NCBI GenBank assembly: GCA_034620365.1
Contig: JAQGEQ010000186.1
Location: 1,550,001 to 1,614,000, forward strand
Length of the DNA: 64,000 nt
Direction of reading: 5' to 3'
Source: Pegea sp. RAD2-039
Lineage: Eukaryota; Chordata; Thaliacea; Salpida; Salpidae
In this document: positions 14,078 through 30,829 of the stretch, one piece after another
How the letters are laid out: the number at the start of each line of letters is the position of its first letter
Position numbering within the stretch: position 1 is the stretch's first letter
The notes under the pieces: generated by a model
Seen by the model: only the letters and a program-made list of their open reading frames with translations
Database searches by the model: none
What the model was told of the DNA's origin: nothing
Program-made: the position numbers and the translations under genes

Positions 14078-14308
14078 CCAGTCAGCCAACTACTAGTTAG
14101 CAACCAGCCAACCACTAGTTAGCAACCAGCCAACCACTAGTTAGCAACCAGCCAACCACTAGTTAGCAACCAGCCAACCACTAGTTAGCAACCAGCCAAC
14201 CAGTAGTTAGCAAGCAGCCAACCAATAGTTAGCAAGCAGCCAACCACTAGTTAGCAACCAGCCAACCACTGGTTAGCAACCACTGGTTAGCAACCAGTCA
14301 GTAACTAG
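14078..14308. repeat. 22-bp tandem repeat (about 10 units)
   Basis: Unit CAGCCAACCACTAGTTAGCAAC, repeated head to tail with a few substitutions (CAGTAG, CAATAG and CTGGTT variants) and one shortened unit near 14270. The array ends exactly at the ILF2 stop codon, so it probably lies in the ILF2 3' UTR. Confidence 0.95.
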
Positions 14309-18635
<4,327 letters not shown>

Positions 18636-20239
18636 ATTTGCTGAAAAGATCAATAAAACTTGAAAAAAAGTGAGATTGAAATCACAAAAATACTTTTAAA
18701 TAATAGTTTTTTAAATATGTTAAATTAGCATTAATAATATTTAAAAAGTATATTTAAAAAAGAGTTTTACAAAATAAAAGTTAGAGATTTAGATTAACAA
18801 TTTTTAAATAATTTTATTAGAGGCAATTTTGATAATTATAAAATACCTCAAATTCAGAAATTTTTTATTTAATTCAGATTTCAAACAAATTATCAGAAAT
18901 TATAATTTCTTTCATGAAATTTATTCTAGCAACTAAGAAAATCGATGAGTAGAAATTTAAAGTAAATGATATTTATTCAAACTAAACATAAAAAAAATAA
19001 AAAAATATGAAAGTAAAGAAATTGTAAATAGTATAAAATATAAATGTTTAAAACAAATTTGACAGATCTTAAAACATGTATCCTAAACTTGTTCAAGTTT
19101 ACATTTCGCCCGAAAATTATGTAGATTGAATATCTCCGCTTTAAAATAACTAAAAAAAAGATTTAAATAAAAAAGAAAAAGTATTCAAAAACATAAAAAC
19201 TTAGCCTCCAAAAAAGTTATTAAATTTTTTAAATAGAACTAAATAAAATTCATAAAAGTTAGAATAGCTTTTAAGCCCCCTAAAAAACTGTTGGACATTA
19301 TTCAAACAAAGTTTACAAATTTTATTATTATTATTAGTATTACAAAATAGACTATAATTTTGAAGTTGCAACACCCTGAATCTTTAATCAAAAGAAAAAA
19401 AATGTCAAATTTCTTTTTTCAAGATTTGAATATAAATTATCAGAAATCTGGATGGTGCAGCTTTGTAATTAATATAAAACGACATAAATTGTAAATTTAA
19501 CAAGCAGATATTTAGGTTTTATAAGTATGATTGATTGCTTCTTATGTCTTTATTATTTATACTTTAAGAAAGTTGTTCATTTTTAACAAAAATAACAGTT
19601 TGATTAATTAAGACAATGTAAAATACAACAATTATTGAAATCAAAACAACAGAAACTTTTTGATCTCAGATCACATTAACCAAGAATAGAATAGGAAACT
19701 CAATTGATGGACTTTAGTTAAAACTGGAAAGTATTTGAAACATAAGCTAGGAAAAATGAACGAAAATAGAGTATTTTAATTTTTATGATTTACTATTTTA
19801 ATGATTTTAAATCTTTTAACTTTTTGCAAGGCTTCTGAAATACATCTAAGGTTGATTTGTAAGTTTTAATTTTATTCTATAAATCTAAATTTATCAAATT
19901 TGCAAAATAAATCTATATTTTATAATAAAAATGAAAAAATTTATATTAAAATATGGAATGATTTTCAATTTCTGCATAATAAATTTCAAAAAGTTTACTT
20001 AAGTAAACTTTCAATAAAAATAATGGTTTTTGATCTTCTTATGTTAAAAAATCTCAAATAAATTGATTTAAAAAGTTTTCATAAAAGTTTTTGTTATTTA
20101 AGTTTAGTTATTTAAATCAAGTCTAGAAGCTTTTCGATAAGCTAAAAATCAACTTGAAAAATAAAACTTTTTTTTAAACATCAAACGAAAAAATTCCAAA
20201 AAATTTCAGAAAAAGTTTTTATTTTTACAAAATGCGATT
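18636..20239. other. AT-rich spacer
   Basis: Leader side of ILF2 followed by AT-rich sequence. I see no gene, exon or repeat family in it. Confidence 0.5.
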
Positions 20240-22186
20240 TTAATGAACACTTGAGATGATGTCACGAAAACAGGCGTGTGTGATTGGGCGAACTCGAAAA
20301 TCTTTACTATCATAAAATTCAACTGTTGAAATTGGACTTTTATTCTTCTGTTTATAATTTCTGAAACTTGCTTTTGTTAAATTTTGATTATTTCTAAAAG
20401 TTTCTTTATAACTTTGTCTCCAATTATTCATAACTTTTGTAATTATTGAATTTTTGTTTTTATTTTCCATTTTTTTCACTTTTAATTCAACTTTTTCATT
20501 TTTTTCTTCACTTGATGCAAATTTTGGTGCCATTTTGGCGGACTTAATAAAAAGGCCTGAAGTTACAAAGGCTTGAGGCGAAACATACTGTAAACAAAAA
20601 TTAAAAAGTTTTGAAAATTTTGTCAGCAAATAAAAGAAAAAACTAATTTTTAATGATTTCATTTAATGATTTCATGATTTCAACTAATGAAACAAAAAGA
20701 CTAAAAAAAAATTGTTAAAAATGAATTCTTATCAAAATCGAAATTTCAAAACTACAAACTGTGAAAATAAACATGCAAATGATATGCAAATGAAGTGTGA
20801 CGAAAAGGCCTTTTACAGTTTTTTCACTTGAACAAATAAATCATTGGGTAGGAATTTTCTGGACTCGGTAGTTGTTTTCTGAATTAATTTGTTAGTTTGA
20901 AGCAATTTGTTAGTAATGAAAGGTAGTAAATGCTAGATGTTCAAAAATTAAACTAACTTGTTTTGTTTTCCTCAAATATTTTGTGTTTAAAATGTGTAAA
21001 TTTGAAATTTCATTATTATTGTTATTTGAAGGCTGGTGTCTTAGAATTTCAGAAAAGCTAAAAAAAGATTTAAAAAAACTTTAATTTGAAAAATGATATA
21101 TTTGTTAAAAAGGTAGAAAGAAAATTCTTTTAAAAAAACTTTAATGAAGTCTTTATAATCCAATCAAAAAATAATTTTTAGCTTTCTTAAACAACAATTT
21201 CAAAAATAAAGCAAAGATGACTCAGCTAATTTAAAGAAAAATAAATTAATAGAAACAAATTTCAAAGTTAATTTGTTCTTTGTTTTCTGTTTTAAATATT
21301 TTTGATCAAGTTTACGTGAGTTTACCTGAGAGGTGGAATGATTGACAAACCAGAGAAGGAAATGTCTTTACCACCAGGAACAAGGCTACTCAATCGACCA
21401 GTAACTAACTTGTGTTCCTTTAAAGTAACAAAACTTTCAATTTTTTTTCAATTGTTTTAATTTCTTTTTTTACCTTTGTTTTTTTACTCTCAGCAAAATA
21501 TTTGTCCAATTTTTTTGATGATTCTAATAAGACATCTCGATATTTTGAAGAATTTTGTCTTTCAGAATCAATTTTATTCGTTTGCTGATTTATGTTTTCG
21601 ATTTTTATCGAATCTACTTTTAAAGGTATCTCCTTTATATAATGACGTGTCATTAAATTTGTTTGGACATCTAATAATTGACAAAATAATGAATAAAGAA
21701 TTTCTGTGAAAATTAAACTAACTTACCATTTTTTCTATAATTTTTCTTAACTGATGAATTTATATGACTATATTGTTTCATATACTCTGTGATATCATCA
21801 TAATAAACAAATATAAATTCATCTTTTTTATAATTTCCGCTAGTTGGCTGAAAAGGTTTGGCTTGCTTTGATAAAACTCGTTTATTTGTGGTTTGATTTT
21901 CTTCTTCATTCCATCCGCAAAAAAACAAGGCATCATTCCTGTGGTTGCTTGGCAACCTTTTAAACTTTCTATCTTCATCTTTCATTAAGTAATCATCACT
22001 AACTACAAGAAGATAGTTGGAAATTTGATTTGATTTTGCAACTGAATTGAAATTACAAAATTCGGAATTTTCTCTGTTTATAGTTGAATTTACTGCTTTA
22101 AATCTTGTTAAGCTATCTGAAACGTTTCCAGGCAAGTTTCCTAATCTAGTTGTCACGTAAACCTCCTCTACTCCGATAGTTGCCAT
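20240..22186 (-). CDS. Unrecognised five-exon gene, 398 residues
   Basis: Exons on the minus strand: 22186-21727, 21670-21474, 21417-21326, 21057-20958 and 20587-20240. All have GT-AG borders with matching phases, totalling 1197 nt from ATG to TGA. The start is MATIGVEEVYVTTRLGNLP. The first 150 residues look folded and include LLVVSDDYL, DALFFCGWNEEE and DEFIFVYYDDITEYMKQY. The middle is lysine/glutamate-rich (SSKKLDKYFAESKKTK), then LVTGRLSSLVPGGKDISF, a short Asn run, a basic stretch (KVELKVKKMENKNKN), and an end in FRVRPITHACFRDIISSVH. No signal peptide or membrane segment is evident, so the protein is probably soluble. I do not recognise the family and give no function. The consistent splice phases over five exons argue that the gene is real and intact. 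Confidence 0.8.
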
Positions 22187-23546
22187 GACATTTATCGAGC
22201 AGAAAACTTAGTTTATTCAAGGTTTTAAAATTTGATTTTTGTGCTAAAAGCTTTTATCTACTGAAAAAGAATATTTAAAAATTAACATAAAATCAACTAA
22301 AATTTCCATTTTTAATAGCAACAACTGATTAGCAGCAAAAAATTAGAAAAATAATTTAAAGACTACAAAAGTTTCTAGCTATTTAAAAATTCTTAAAACT
22401 TTTTAAGTCTAAATCCATTTTTTAAAAATGCTTTCAAAGTTTTAAAAGATCTTTCTCAGCAGATAATAAAAACAAAATTGAAAATATCAGTTATGGTTTC
22501 ATAAAAAATAGTTTTGATAACCGTTAGTGAGCTTTAACAAGAACTATAAATTTATAAAATATTTATAATTTAGATAAAGTTAATTTTAGTTACCAAAAAA
22601 TGTAAAGTTAAATTTGAAACCTTATTTCATTATAATATAAAACTTAAATTCTTTGGTAAACAATAAGCCATTATGGCCTCAGTTACTAATAGCAACGGTT
22701 CAAACAGCTTTTGTTGAAGAGCTTACCTAATTGACTAGTTGTATAAATTTACAAATTTCTTTGTTAAAAACAAACATTTAAATTTTCAAAAGCTTTTAAT
22801 ATTACAAATTTAAAGTGCACTTGATAACAATGCTTAAATAAATAATAATAAAAACCTATCAAATCATTGTTTAAGGAACCTTAAGTTTACATATACTTTT
22901 AAAGTTAAATTTTAAAACCAAAGATAATTTGTTATAAATATTTTCTGACTAAAAACTGAAATTTATTTGAAAGAAAGTTAAATTTTTAATATTTTTTTTA
23001 ATTTTAAGTTAAAATTTTATGAAAGTGATTTTATATGTTTTGTATCAAAAAATAATTTTGATTGTTAACAAGTAAATAAATTAAAACCAATTTGTTTTCT
23101 TTTTTTAAAGTTTGTGTAATCTGTTAAGGCAAAATTTTAAACAAAAAGTAAAAGATAATGAATTATATTGTTTATATATTTCTAACATATTTGTCAATTA
23201 TAATTATTTTTAAATTTAATAAGAAATACAATTTATTATTTTTTACATTTTTTTTAAATTAAAAATAATGAACAAATGTTTTAAAAAATAGTGAAACAAA
23301 CTATTTGTTTTAATTTTTGACTAAGATTGTTTTTACCTTTGTTTTTAAAAAGTATCAAAATTCATAAAAATAAACTGCTAAAAATGAAAAAAAACTGACA
23401 AACAAAACTAGCAATAAAAATTCTCTCACAAAATAAACAATTTTAAATCTTATCTAATAATTTAATATTCAGCAGAAGACAACATTACTGCGTTAAATAC
23501 AAACAGAACTAATAACGTTCTTATTTCTAGGCTTGCAACTTTGAAA
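22187..23546. other. AT-rich spacer
   Basis: Upstream region of the five-exon gene on the minus strand. A small GC-richer patch lies at 22668-22730. No supported gene. Confidence 0.5.
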
Positions 23547-23696
23547 ATGACTCTATCAACAACAGAAATTTATCTTATAGTAAGATTAGCTTTGTTTCTT
23601 AAACCACTCGAAAAAAGTTTCAATTTTTTGCGTTTAGTGGTCAAACAACTTTTGTTACCAAACGCTTTTCTTACCGTCTTCTTTAACAATACTTAG
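23547..23696 (+). CDS. Candidate small ORF, 49 residues
   Basis: A splice-acceptor-like TTTCTAG at about 23530 precedes ATG 23547. The frame then stays open for 49 codons in a G/C-richer patch (MTLSTTEIYLIVRLALFL..., ending VFFNNT). It is rich in hydrophobic residues. A GTAAGA donor inside the frame (about 23580) and a TTTAG acceptor about 58 nt later would allow an alternative spliced version. No family recognised. It could be a chance frame or a lone exon. Confidence 0.25.
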   Translation: MTLSTTEIYLIVRLALFLKPLEKSFNFLRLVVKQLLLPNAFLTVFFNNT

Positions 23697-24267
23697 ACTA
23701 AAGTAGCTTTTGAAATTATTTGATGTGTTTGCCATGCGTAAATGTTTAAAGTTGTTTGATAAATTATAATTCAATATGATAACTTACTGATAAATAATGG
23801 TTTATTATTCTGATAAAAATAAATCTTTTTGCTATATTGTTAGTAAAGCTTCGATTTTATTGCATATTTTTCTAATAGAGAGAAAATGTTTTTTTTTATT
23901 AAGGGCAGATTTTTTCATTATGTTAAGCTGATTATCAACAAATTTTTAATTTACCGTAAAATACTATCAAAATCTATTTTATTATAATTGTTATATAATA
24001 TTAATAATTGTATAATATAAATATGTTAATAAGTAGTAATTTAATTCATGAAGAAATTAGGATTAAACAATGTGTAATAAAAATAGCTTTTGATATGCAA
24101 TTGTAAAAATTACAAGTAACCACAGTATACAACAAACAACACCACGGTCAGCTACAGAATGAAAAAGTGATATACACAAGTCGATAACGCATTTACGTAA
24201 ACAGTAAAATATTCTACTGTTATACAATTCAAACATATCACACTGTGTAAAAAAGGAAGAAATAATC

Positions 24268-24680
24268 TGCTTCGGCCGAGAACGGCTATGCTGTAAGCCA
24301 GGGCAGAAAATATGGAAATCTACTTGTTGTCCATGCAGCAGGATTCCTCTTTCCAGATCAAGAAGATTATTCAGCAGGACAGATGAACTGATGCAGCTGC
24401 GTCCGGCTGTCGTAGCAGAAGTTGCCAGAACGACACTGAGTTCAATGACAAACTGCCTACGAGGCAGTACTTTTTTTTGTACAACTACGGCCTTAAATTC
24501 GGAGTTTTTTGTGTCCTAGAAATGTTGCTATTAACCAAATACACTTTTTACCCTAGTTTAATTCTTTTTACCCGGGTTTTATGGACTTTTCCTCGTCGCA
24601 AATATATGTCTGCCTAAGCACGAGCACGAAATCTTTTGCATGTCTGGCGGGAATGATAACCGATGCAATACAAAGACAAA
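24268..24680 (+). repeat. SINE-like dispersed repeat, copy 1
   Basis: Starts with CGGCCGAGAACGGCTATGCTG, which resembles the A-box region of Leu/Ser tRNAs, and continues through CCAGGGCAGAAAATATGG, CTGATGCAGCTGCG and CAGAACGACACTGAGT to ACAAACTGCCTACGAGGCAG. A 3' part (ACTACGGCCTTAAAT ... GCCTAAGCACGAGCACG) is shared with the copy at 28200. Other copies lie at 41345 and 54540, all in plus orientation. Probably a tRNA-derived SINE; the B-box is not clear. Confidence 0.75.
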
Positions 24681-27213
24681 AGATGTATTTAAAAACTTCT
24701 GTAAAATTTAGTTTAAATTAAAATAAAAGACAACTTAAAAAACTTAAAATAATTCAGTTCTTAACAAAAAAACACCTTAGTGTTTAATTAGTTTTTAAAA
24801 ATATACTTAACAAAGTTTTTTGATAAAATAATAAGTTTATAACTTGTCAGTCTCTTTTATGAATTTATAAATGCTTAGTTCAACAAAGTTTGGTAACAAA
24901 AGAAGTTCTAAGCAATATTAAATTGATAGTAAGTAAAAGAAAATTTTTGAAAATTGGTTGTATATTTTGTATAGCATATTTCTTAGAATATTAAATAGTT
25001 TTGACAAGTTTTATATCAATATTGTACATAAGAAAAGGTTATAGTCCAGAAATATCCGAGAAAATTTCACCAACAAAATGACCTCCTAGATTCCAAGCTA
25101 GATTCTCACGATTTAGTGAGAGTTTCTGGCTACTTGATTTTAGTCAATGACAAAAGCAATCGTTATTTTATGTTTAAATTCTTCCCATACTTGACTTGTT
25201 AAAAAACCTAAAGCATCTAATTAAATCTACGTAGATCTAGAACATTCTTGTTTGAAATTTTTAACGATCTCTGTAAGAGTATTCTGTTCCAAGATTGATA
25301 AAAACTAATAATGTGTTAATTTTAGGACTGCTCATTTAATTGAATTCTTTATTTGATAAATATTTTTTTGTCAAATAACTGCTTTTATATTATTTAAACT
25401 TTTTACTTTTTGAATTAAGGCCATTTTTGCTGCAAAGTTGTCATAGTCTGGCGCTGCTTGCTACTATACTCCATTAAAATTTGGTTAGTTGTAACTTAAG
25501 TGTGTGTTTCTATTTTTGAAATTTGAAAAGTGGTTTAATCAAATTTTTACTTACAGATAAATGAATTTTAAAACATTTTTTGTCACATTTACCTTATTGT
25601 AATTGTTTTATAAAAAATCATTTTTCTAAGTCTTTTAGACAATTTTATTTTTACTTAAAAGGTAATTTTTGTTGGGTTTTTAAACAATTATAAATTAATC
25701 TAGCTTTTTGTTACTTTTAGAATAAATATAAATCTCTTTTATCATTTAGAAAATGTATTTTTATAAAAATTGTTTTAACTATAATATATATTTTGCCCTA
25801 AATTTGACTTTTCTATATATTTGTTAAATTTCTTAAGTTTTTATTTAAATAAATATATACCAATTATGTTAGTTTTTTATTTTTTTCATTACAAAGCCTT
25901 TGCTTTATTCTTTCATAAATTATCTTTGCCAATTTTTAGTTGTCTTTTACTTCTAAATAATTCTTCTTTCACAATTTATTCATTTATCTTTCCTTTGAGC
26001 TTATTTCATTTTATATTTTGTGTTATTAAATGATTAAATATTAAAAAAACAGTTTTTATGATAAAATATTTTGTTTTTTATATTTAAATATCTTTTCATA
26101 AAAATGATTTTTATGATATCTAATAATTATATAATATTGTTCTGTTTTCATTTCTTTAAAAACTAAATAATGTTAACTTCTCATTTTTGTAATATTATTT
26201 TCTTCTTTTCATGAAGTGAAACTTTTGCTTAGAGTTAATTATAGTTCTTTTTCATTAGTTTTAAAATTATAAATCATCAATAGTTACCTTTAATTTCAAA
26301 CTATTTTGCAACAGTGAATATTTTGGGATCATAAAGATTTTTATTTATTTATAAATTATTTTTTTGTTGACTTCTCTTTGGCACTTCAATCTTTTGTCTG
26401 ATTATGTTTTAATTGTTTTATACTTACCCCTTCGTTTTTACCCTTTGTTGTGTTCTGATTTTTTTACTATTTTTAAACTCAAGTACTCGAAACTTTTTTC
26501 TTTTGTTTGTTTCAGTCGTTTTGTGTTGTGTATGTTATAAGAGCTGTATGGTTTGTATCAATGCAACTATTGATTATTCCTTAAATAAGTTGATAAATTA
26601 TATTATAATAAAATAAATAATTCTATTCATATTTATGAGTTTGTTATCATGACATCTTTTTTAGTGGTTTTTTTTTACATTGTCATTATAAAGCAAACTA
26701 TAACTCTTCAGTTTTGTGGCAAAGTTTTTTTTCAAAATCTTTGGTGGTTTTATTTATCTTTTGTTAATTATTTTATTTATTAATAAGATTTCTTTAATCA
26801 ATTATTTTAATTTGTTTGTTTTTTTTTTAATAAATATTTTGTTTCTTGGTTGCCTAAAAATACTAACTCCTTATTTTACTAATCAAAATGAGTGTTAGTT
26901 ATAAGTAAGGTTGTTTCTTCTATATTAGTTCTTTCTATTCTATTCCACTGTTTTGTTTTTTTCAATATCTTCACTAAGAGTAAATCCCACATGACTTTTT
27001 TCGGCTGAACCTTATTATATTGCTTCTTGATTTTATTCTTAAATGTTTTCCTTTTTTTTCACGTTTTAATTTAACTAGTTTGACTATTTTTAATATAAAT
27101 AAATTTGTAAAATTTAAATATCTTAAGTTTACCAAAACTGAATTTTACTTTATTTATGTGAAGATTGTTTTTTGATATTTTTTTTGTGATTGTTATAAAA
27201 AATTTATTTGCAG
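24681..27213. other. T-rich spacer before ERH
   Basis: The frames open here on the plus strand (for example 25821-26033, 26413-26616 and 26716-26898) are composed almost entirely of Phe, Leu, Ile, Tyr and Asn, as expected from T-rich sequence. I do not regard them as genes. Nothing else seen. Confidence 0.6.
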
Positions 27214-27231
27214 AAAGTTAAAAACTGAAAA
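27214..27231 (+). promoter_or_regulatory. Splice acceptor 18 nt before ERH start
   Basis: TTTGCAG at 27207-27213 is followed by an 18-nt A-rich leader and then the ERH ATG. It is either the end of a 5' UTR intron or a trans-splice site. No upstream ERH leader exon was recognised. Confidence 0.5.
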
Positions 27232-27593
27232 ATGTCTCATACAATTCTTCTAGTCCAGCCCACTAAGAAACCAGAAGGTCGAACTTATTCAGATTATGAA
27301 ACTGTCAACGAATGCATGGAAGGTGATACGATTGTCAAAATCACCAGAGCTTTCTTTAATTTGCATATTCCGCAGGCGTCTGTAAAATCTATGAGGAACA
27401 TTTGAAGCGAATGAACCCGAATAGCCCTTCAATCACTTATGACATCAGTCAGCTCTTTGACTTTGTTGATGATCTGGCTGACTTATCTTGTATGGTTTTC
27501 CAACCTTCTTCTCAAACTTATTCTCCCTACAACAAGGATTGGATTAAAGAAAAGATTTATATTTTGCTACGGAAGCAAGCTGGAAAAGCCTGA
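27232..27593 (+). CDS. erh: ERH, enhancer of rudimentary homolog
   Basis: Two exons, 27232-27322 and 27376-27593, split by a 53-nt intron, give 102 residues against 104 in vertebrates. The sequence is nearly identical to the family throughout: [63 protein letters not shown] and [22 protein letters not shown] is a small homodimeric nuclear protein that binds partners in mRNA processing, splicing and RNA decay. The final Gln-rich tail is slightly shorter than in vertebrates. A polyadenylation signal AATAAA lies at 27668-27673, about 75 nt after the stop. Confidence 0.98.
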
Positions 27594-27667
27594 AAAGTTT
27601 TTGAGTCAAATTGGAGATTAGGAAGAAGATTAGATATCAATTTGTCTCCAATGTTTTGACTTTAACA

Positions 27668-27673
27668 AATAAA
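27668..27673 (+). terminator. AATAAA polyadenylation signal of ERH
   Basis: Canonical AATAAA hexamer about 75 nt downstream of the ERH stop codon. Confidence 0.6.
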
Positions 27674-28199
27674 TTTGGCTTTTAGTTTATATGGTTTAAG
27701 ATTTTTTGTAGATTTTGTTGATTCTGAATTGAATCGGATTATAAACATTTTCTAATTACATGTAGTTATAAACAATTTTATCTGTCGTGTGCTTTTCAGG
27801 GGATTGCTTCCTCATTAGTAAACAAAGATTACACTAAAAGATATCATTTCAAGCTTCTTGATACTCCTCGTAAACAGCATCAAGTCAATGATTGATGTAT
27901 TTGCAAGATTGAGTGTTTCTACTACAAATATCTAATAGTTAATAGAAGGTTTCTTTTAAGCATCTATATTAAGTCGTCTATCTAACTGAAGTTGAATTGA
28001 GACTACCCTTGTAATTTCTTCAACTGGCTATTAGCGACTGTGATCTTAAAAACTGGTTAGGTTGACTTAGCACCTGGACTCGTAAACCTTTTCGAATAAC
28101 TACGGCTGTGTAAAAAGTTACAAATCTCAAAATGTTTGCTGAATTAAAATAAATCTTTATTTGTAAATAATTTTAAAATCAAGTTTTACATCTCACTTG

Positions 28200-28520
28200 T
28201 TAGAGGTTCTCGACTAATCACACTTCAGTTGGATTCGATCTCCATGCCAACAAGATATACAGCGGAACAGAAGAACTTATACAGCTATGCCTGCAGGAGC
28301 TGCTAAACGACACGGAGACAAACTGCCTATAAGGCTTCAGCTCCGACTTTAAACCAGAGTTTTGTATCTCCTTGAAAATTTGAGTCTTAAATCGCCTAAT
28401 GAGACCCTTCTACTTCTGTGTGGACCCTTTCTTGTCGATTTAAACTGTGGTGATATAAACTTGAAGTGAGCCTAAGCAAGACGGAATCTTTCTACTAATC
28501 TTCTTACAATCTTTACGCCC
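28200..28520 (+). repeat. SINE-like dispersed repeat, copy 2
   Basis: Shares with the copy at 24268 the blocks GGATTCGATCTCC...AACAAGAT, CAGCGGAACAGAAGAACT, GACACGGAGACAAACTGCC and the 3' part with CCAGAGTTTTGTATCTCC and GAGCCTAAGCAAGACGG. The 5' A-box part is missing or diverged. Confidence 0.65.
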
Positions 28521-29939
28521 TCTCTAAATCCCATGTGATAAATACAATTACATTCACATATACATCCACAGCGAGAGGCTCCAGCTTACTTCAAGTTACC
28601 TGGCAAAAACATAACAAATATCTTTGTGAAACGTTTTTCATAGATAAGGTTCGGCTAGCTAGTTGTATCTAAAATAATAAATAATTTAGTACATAACTTA
28701 GAAGAGAACCCAACGCCTATTAGAAAATATTAACTGTTTATACATGATGATATTTACTAGTTATATAAAAGATTGTTCAAATTTGGTTGCTCGTGTTTGT
28801 AACAAAACTAAAAATCAACTTTTTAAAATTTACCATCTTAAATTGTAAAAATTCTAAACGCATATCACCAAATCTTGTGCTTGGTGCATCAGGTGCTTAT
28901 AACAAATTCCAGTAGAGCAACTAATTTTAAACTTTTATTTGATATTTAATATTTTTATTTCACAACTAAAAATATTATTTTAAAAAAAGTAATTTAGTTT
29001 TTTTTTATGGCTATTGCAGAATTAGCAGAAAAAGTTTACTTAAAATTATTTCTAAAACTTTTAAGAGTTTAATAAATCTTTAATTTGATTTAAAATTCTT
29101 TACACAAAAGTAACTTTTTTGGTTTTTCTTCAGCTTTAATTATTTGCAAATAAACTCCAAGATTTTCAATAAATAAATAACTCGGCTATTAATAAGATAA
29201 TTTCTTTGAAATTAGGTTATTTCTAGCAATTTAACCAACTTTTTGGTACAATAAATAATGTTAAACTCGAAGAATTACTTAAAAATTGTTTTAAAGTGTA
29301 GGTTGTTGTAGTTAGCTAGAGTAACTTTATTAGAACCTTTTGTACTTTAATCCTGAATTTAAACTGATAAAAATTAGTTTACAGTTTTTTAATAAATTGT
29401 TTAAATAACTGGAAATGATTTCTTATAGCTTTTAGTAAAAGCAAATAAAGTTAATAAAATTATTATCTATTTTTACTATTAAATTATGTTTCAAATGATT
29501 AACAACCGTTACTATTTATACTTTTAAAATACTAAACCTTGATGTAAAAAAGATTTGACTATTCGTATAAGGAAATTAAACAAGAATTATGAGCTTCAAT
29601 TATGAAATTTATCTAAACATTTTTTCAATTCACAAAAGAAATAAAATCTGAAAATCTGCTTAAAAGTTTGTAAAAAAATTGTTTGAATGTTTTCGTTTGA
29701 ATATCTGTTTCAAGATGATTAGATAATTTTTTGATGATTGACTTCAAGGGATTATCGACTTTTGGATTATTTAGGGAAAGTTTAAACAAGTTAACTAATA
29801 AGAAATCATGTTAAACAAAGCTGTGGTTATTCTAATGACTTGCGTTTGCATATGTAACTGTACTAATAAATTAGATTAGCAAATAAATAAAACTTACATG
29901 AAAGTGTTTAACAAAAACTAAATTTCAGATTTATATGGA
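28521..29939. other. AT-rich spacer
   Basis: No gene seen. An inverted copy of the motif CACCAAGCACAAGATTTG lies at about 28868-28886. Confidence 0.5.
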
Positions 29940-30440
29940 AAGGTTGTCTCAGAATTCAAATAAAGTTTTACTTTTCGAAATGGATGTTTGACAAATTATT
30001 TAGAGGTTTCAAAGAAATTAGAATGTCCTATGTTTGAAGAAAAATGTGAGCTTCGTTCTTATAATTTTACATCGTTTACAGATCTTGTTTATGATCAAAA
30101 TAGTCAAAGAGATCTTTTAATTTCCAAATTCCCTACTGTCAAAGAAATGGTCAAATACAATCAAAGTGCTGACTGGAGCTCTTTGCTGTTACATCTCGGT
30201 AACTTATCTAAAAATAGACTTTAAAATTCTTGCATATATAAAATGCTTTGTATGATAAATTGATTTCTGAAAAAGGATTTAGTTTTGGAAAATTTGAAGA
30301 ATCTAAACAAGTAGATTTAGTTTTTTGCGATTTCATTTGGTGTGAAGTTGATTGAAATCACAGAGGTTATCTTACAATTGTATTTTGTGCCGATTCAACG
30401 GTTAATTTTATTTATCAAATCATAATTTCGAGTTTTAAAT
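29940..30440 (+). pseudogene. Decayed coding-like sequence, family unknown
   Basis: Coding-like stretches on the plus strand are interrupted by stops and frame changes. One open block (29988-30224) reads TNYLEVSKKLECPMFEEKC, FTSFTDLVYDQNSQRDLLIS and SADWSSLLLHLGNLSKNRL. After a stop, a shifted frame continues LYDKLISEKGFSFGKFEESK, DLVFCDFIWCEVD, stop, NHRGYLTIVFCADSTVNFIY. Residue use is unlike the surrounding AT noise. It could be the broken extracellular part of the GPCR pseudogene that follows, or a separate dead gene. I could not assign it. Confidence 0.4.
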
Positions 30441-30829
30441 GTTTAAAAATCTTTAAAAATTAGTCAATATTATATAATCACACTTGAGTTAAAATCTTTG
30501 CGAGAAAAAAACTTGTTGAGTTTAAAAAATTATAAATAAGTTTAAAACTTTTAATTATACATTTTTTGCTACCAGTAAGACAGCTTTTATGCTTTTATGC
30601 ATTTTGACATTTAAAAAGTTTTTTAATATCTTTAATTGCTTTCAGATTAAACTTTCATACATATTAAACAAGCTTAAAGTTTTAAATTATAATCTCTTAA
30701 CCATAATGAAAAGATATAGAACTTTATGAATCGTATTCTCTTACAAAATGTTTCGAATTATTTAACCTTTTTTAATTAAACATTTTCCGCTTGATTAAAT
30801 TTCAAATAATTTTTCTTTTAACTTTTCCC

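Noticed and set aside
25821-26898. Three plus-strand frames of 60-70 codons rich in Phe, Leu and Ile
   Set aside because: Composition matches T-rich noise. No splice context or recognisable motif.
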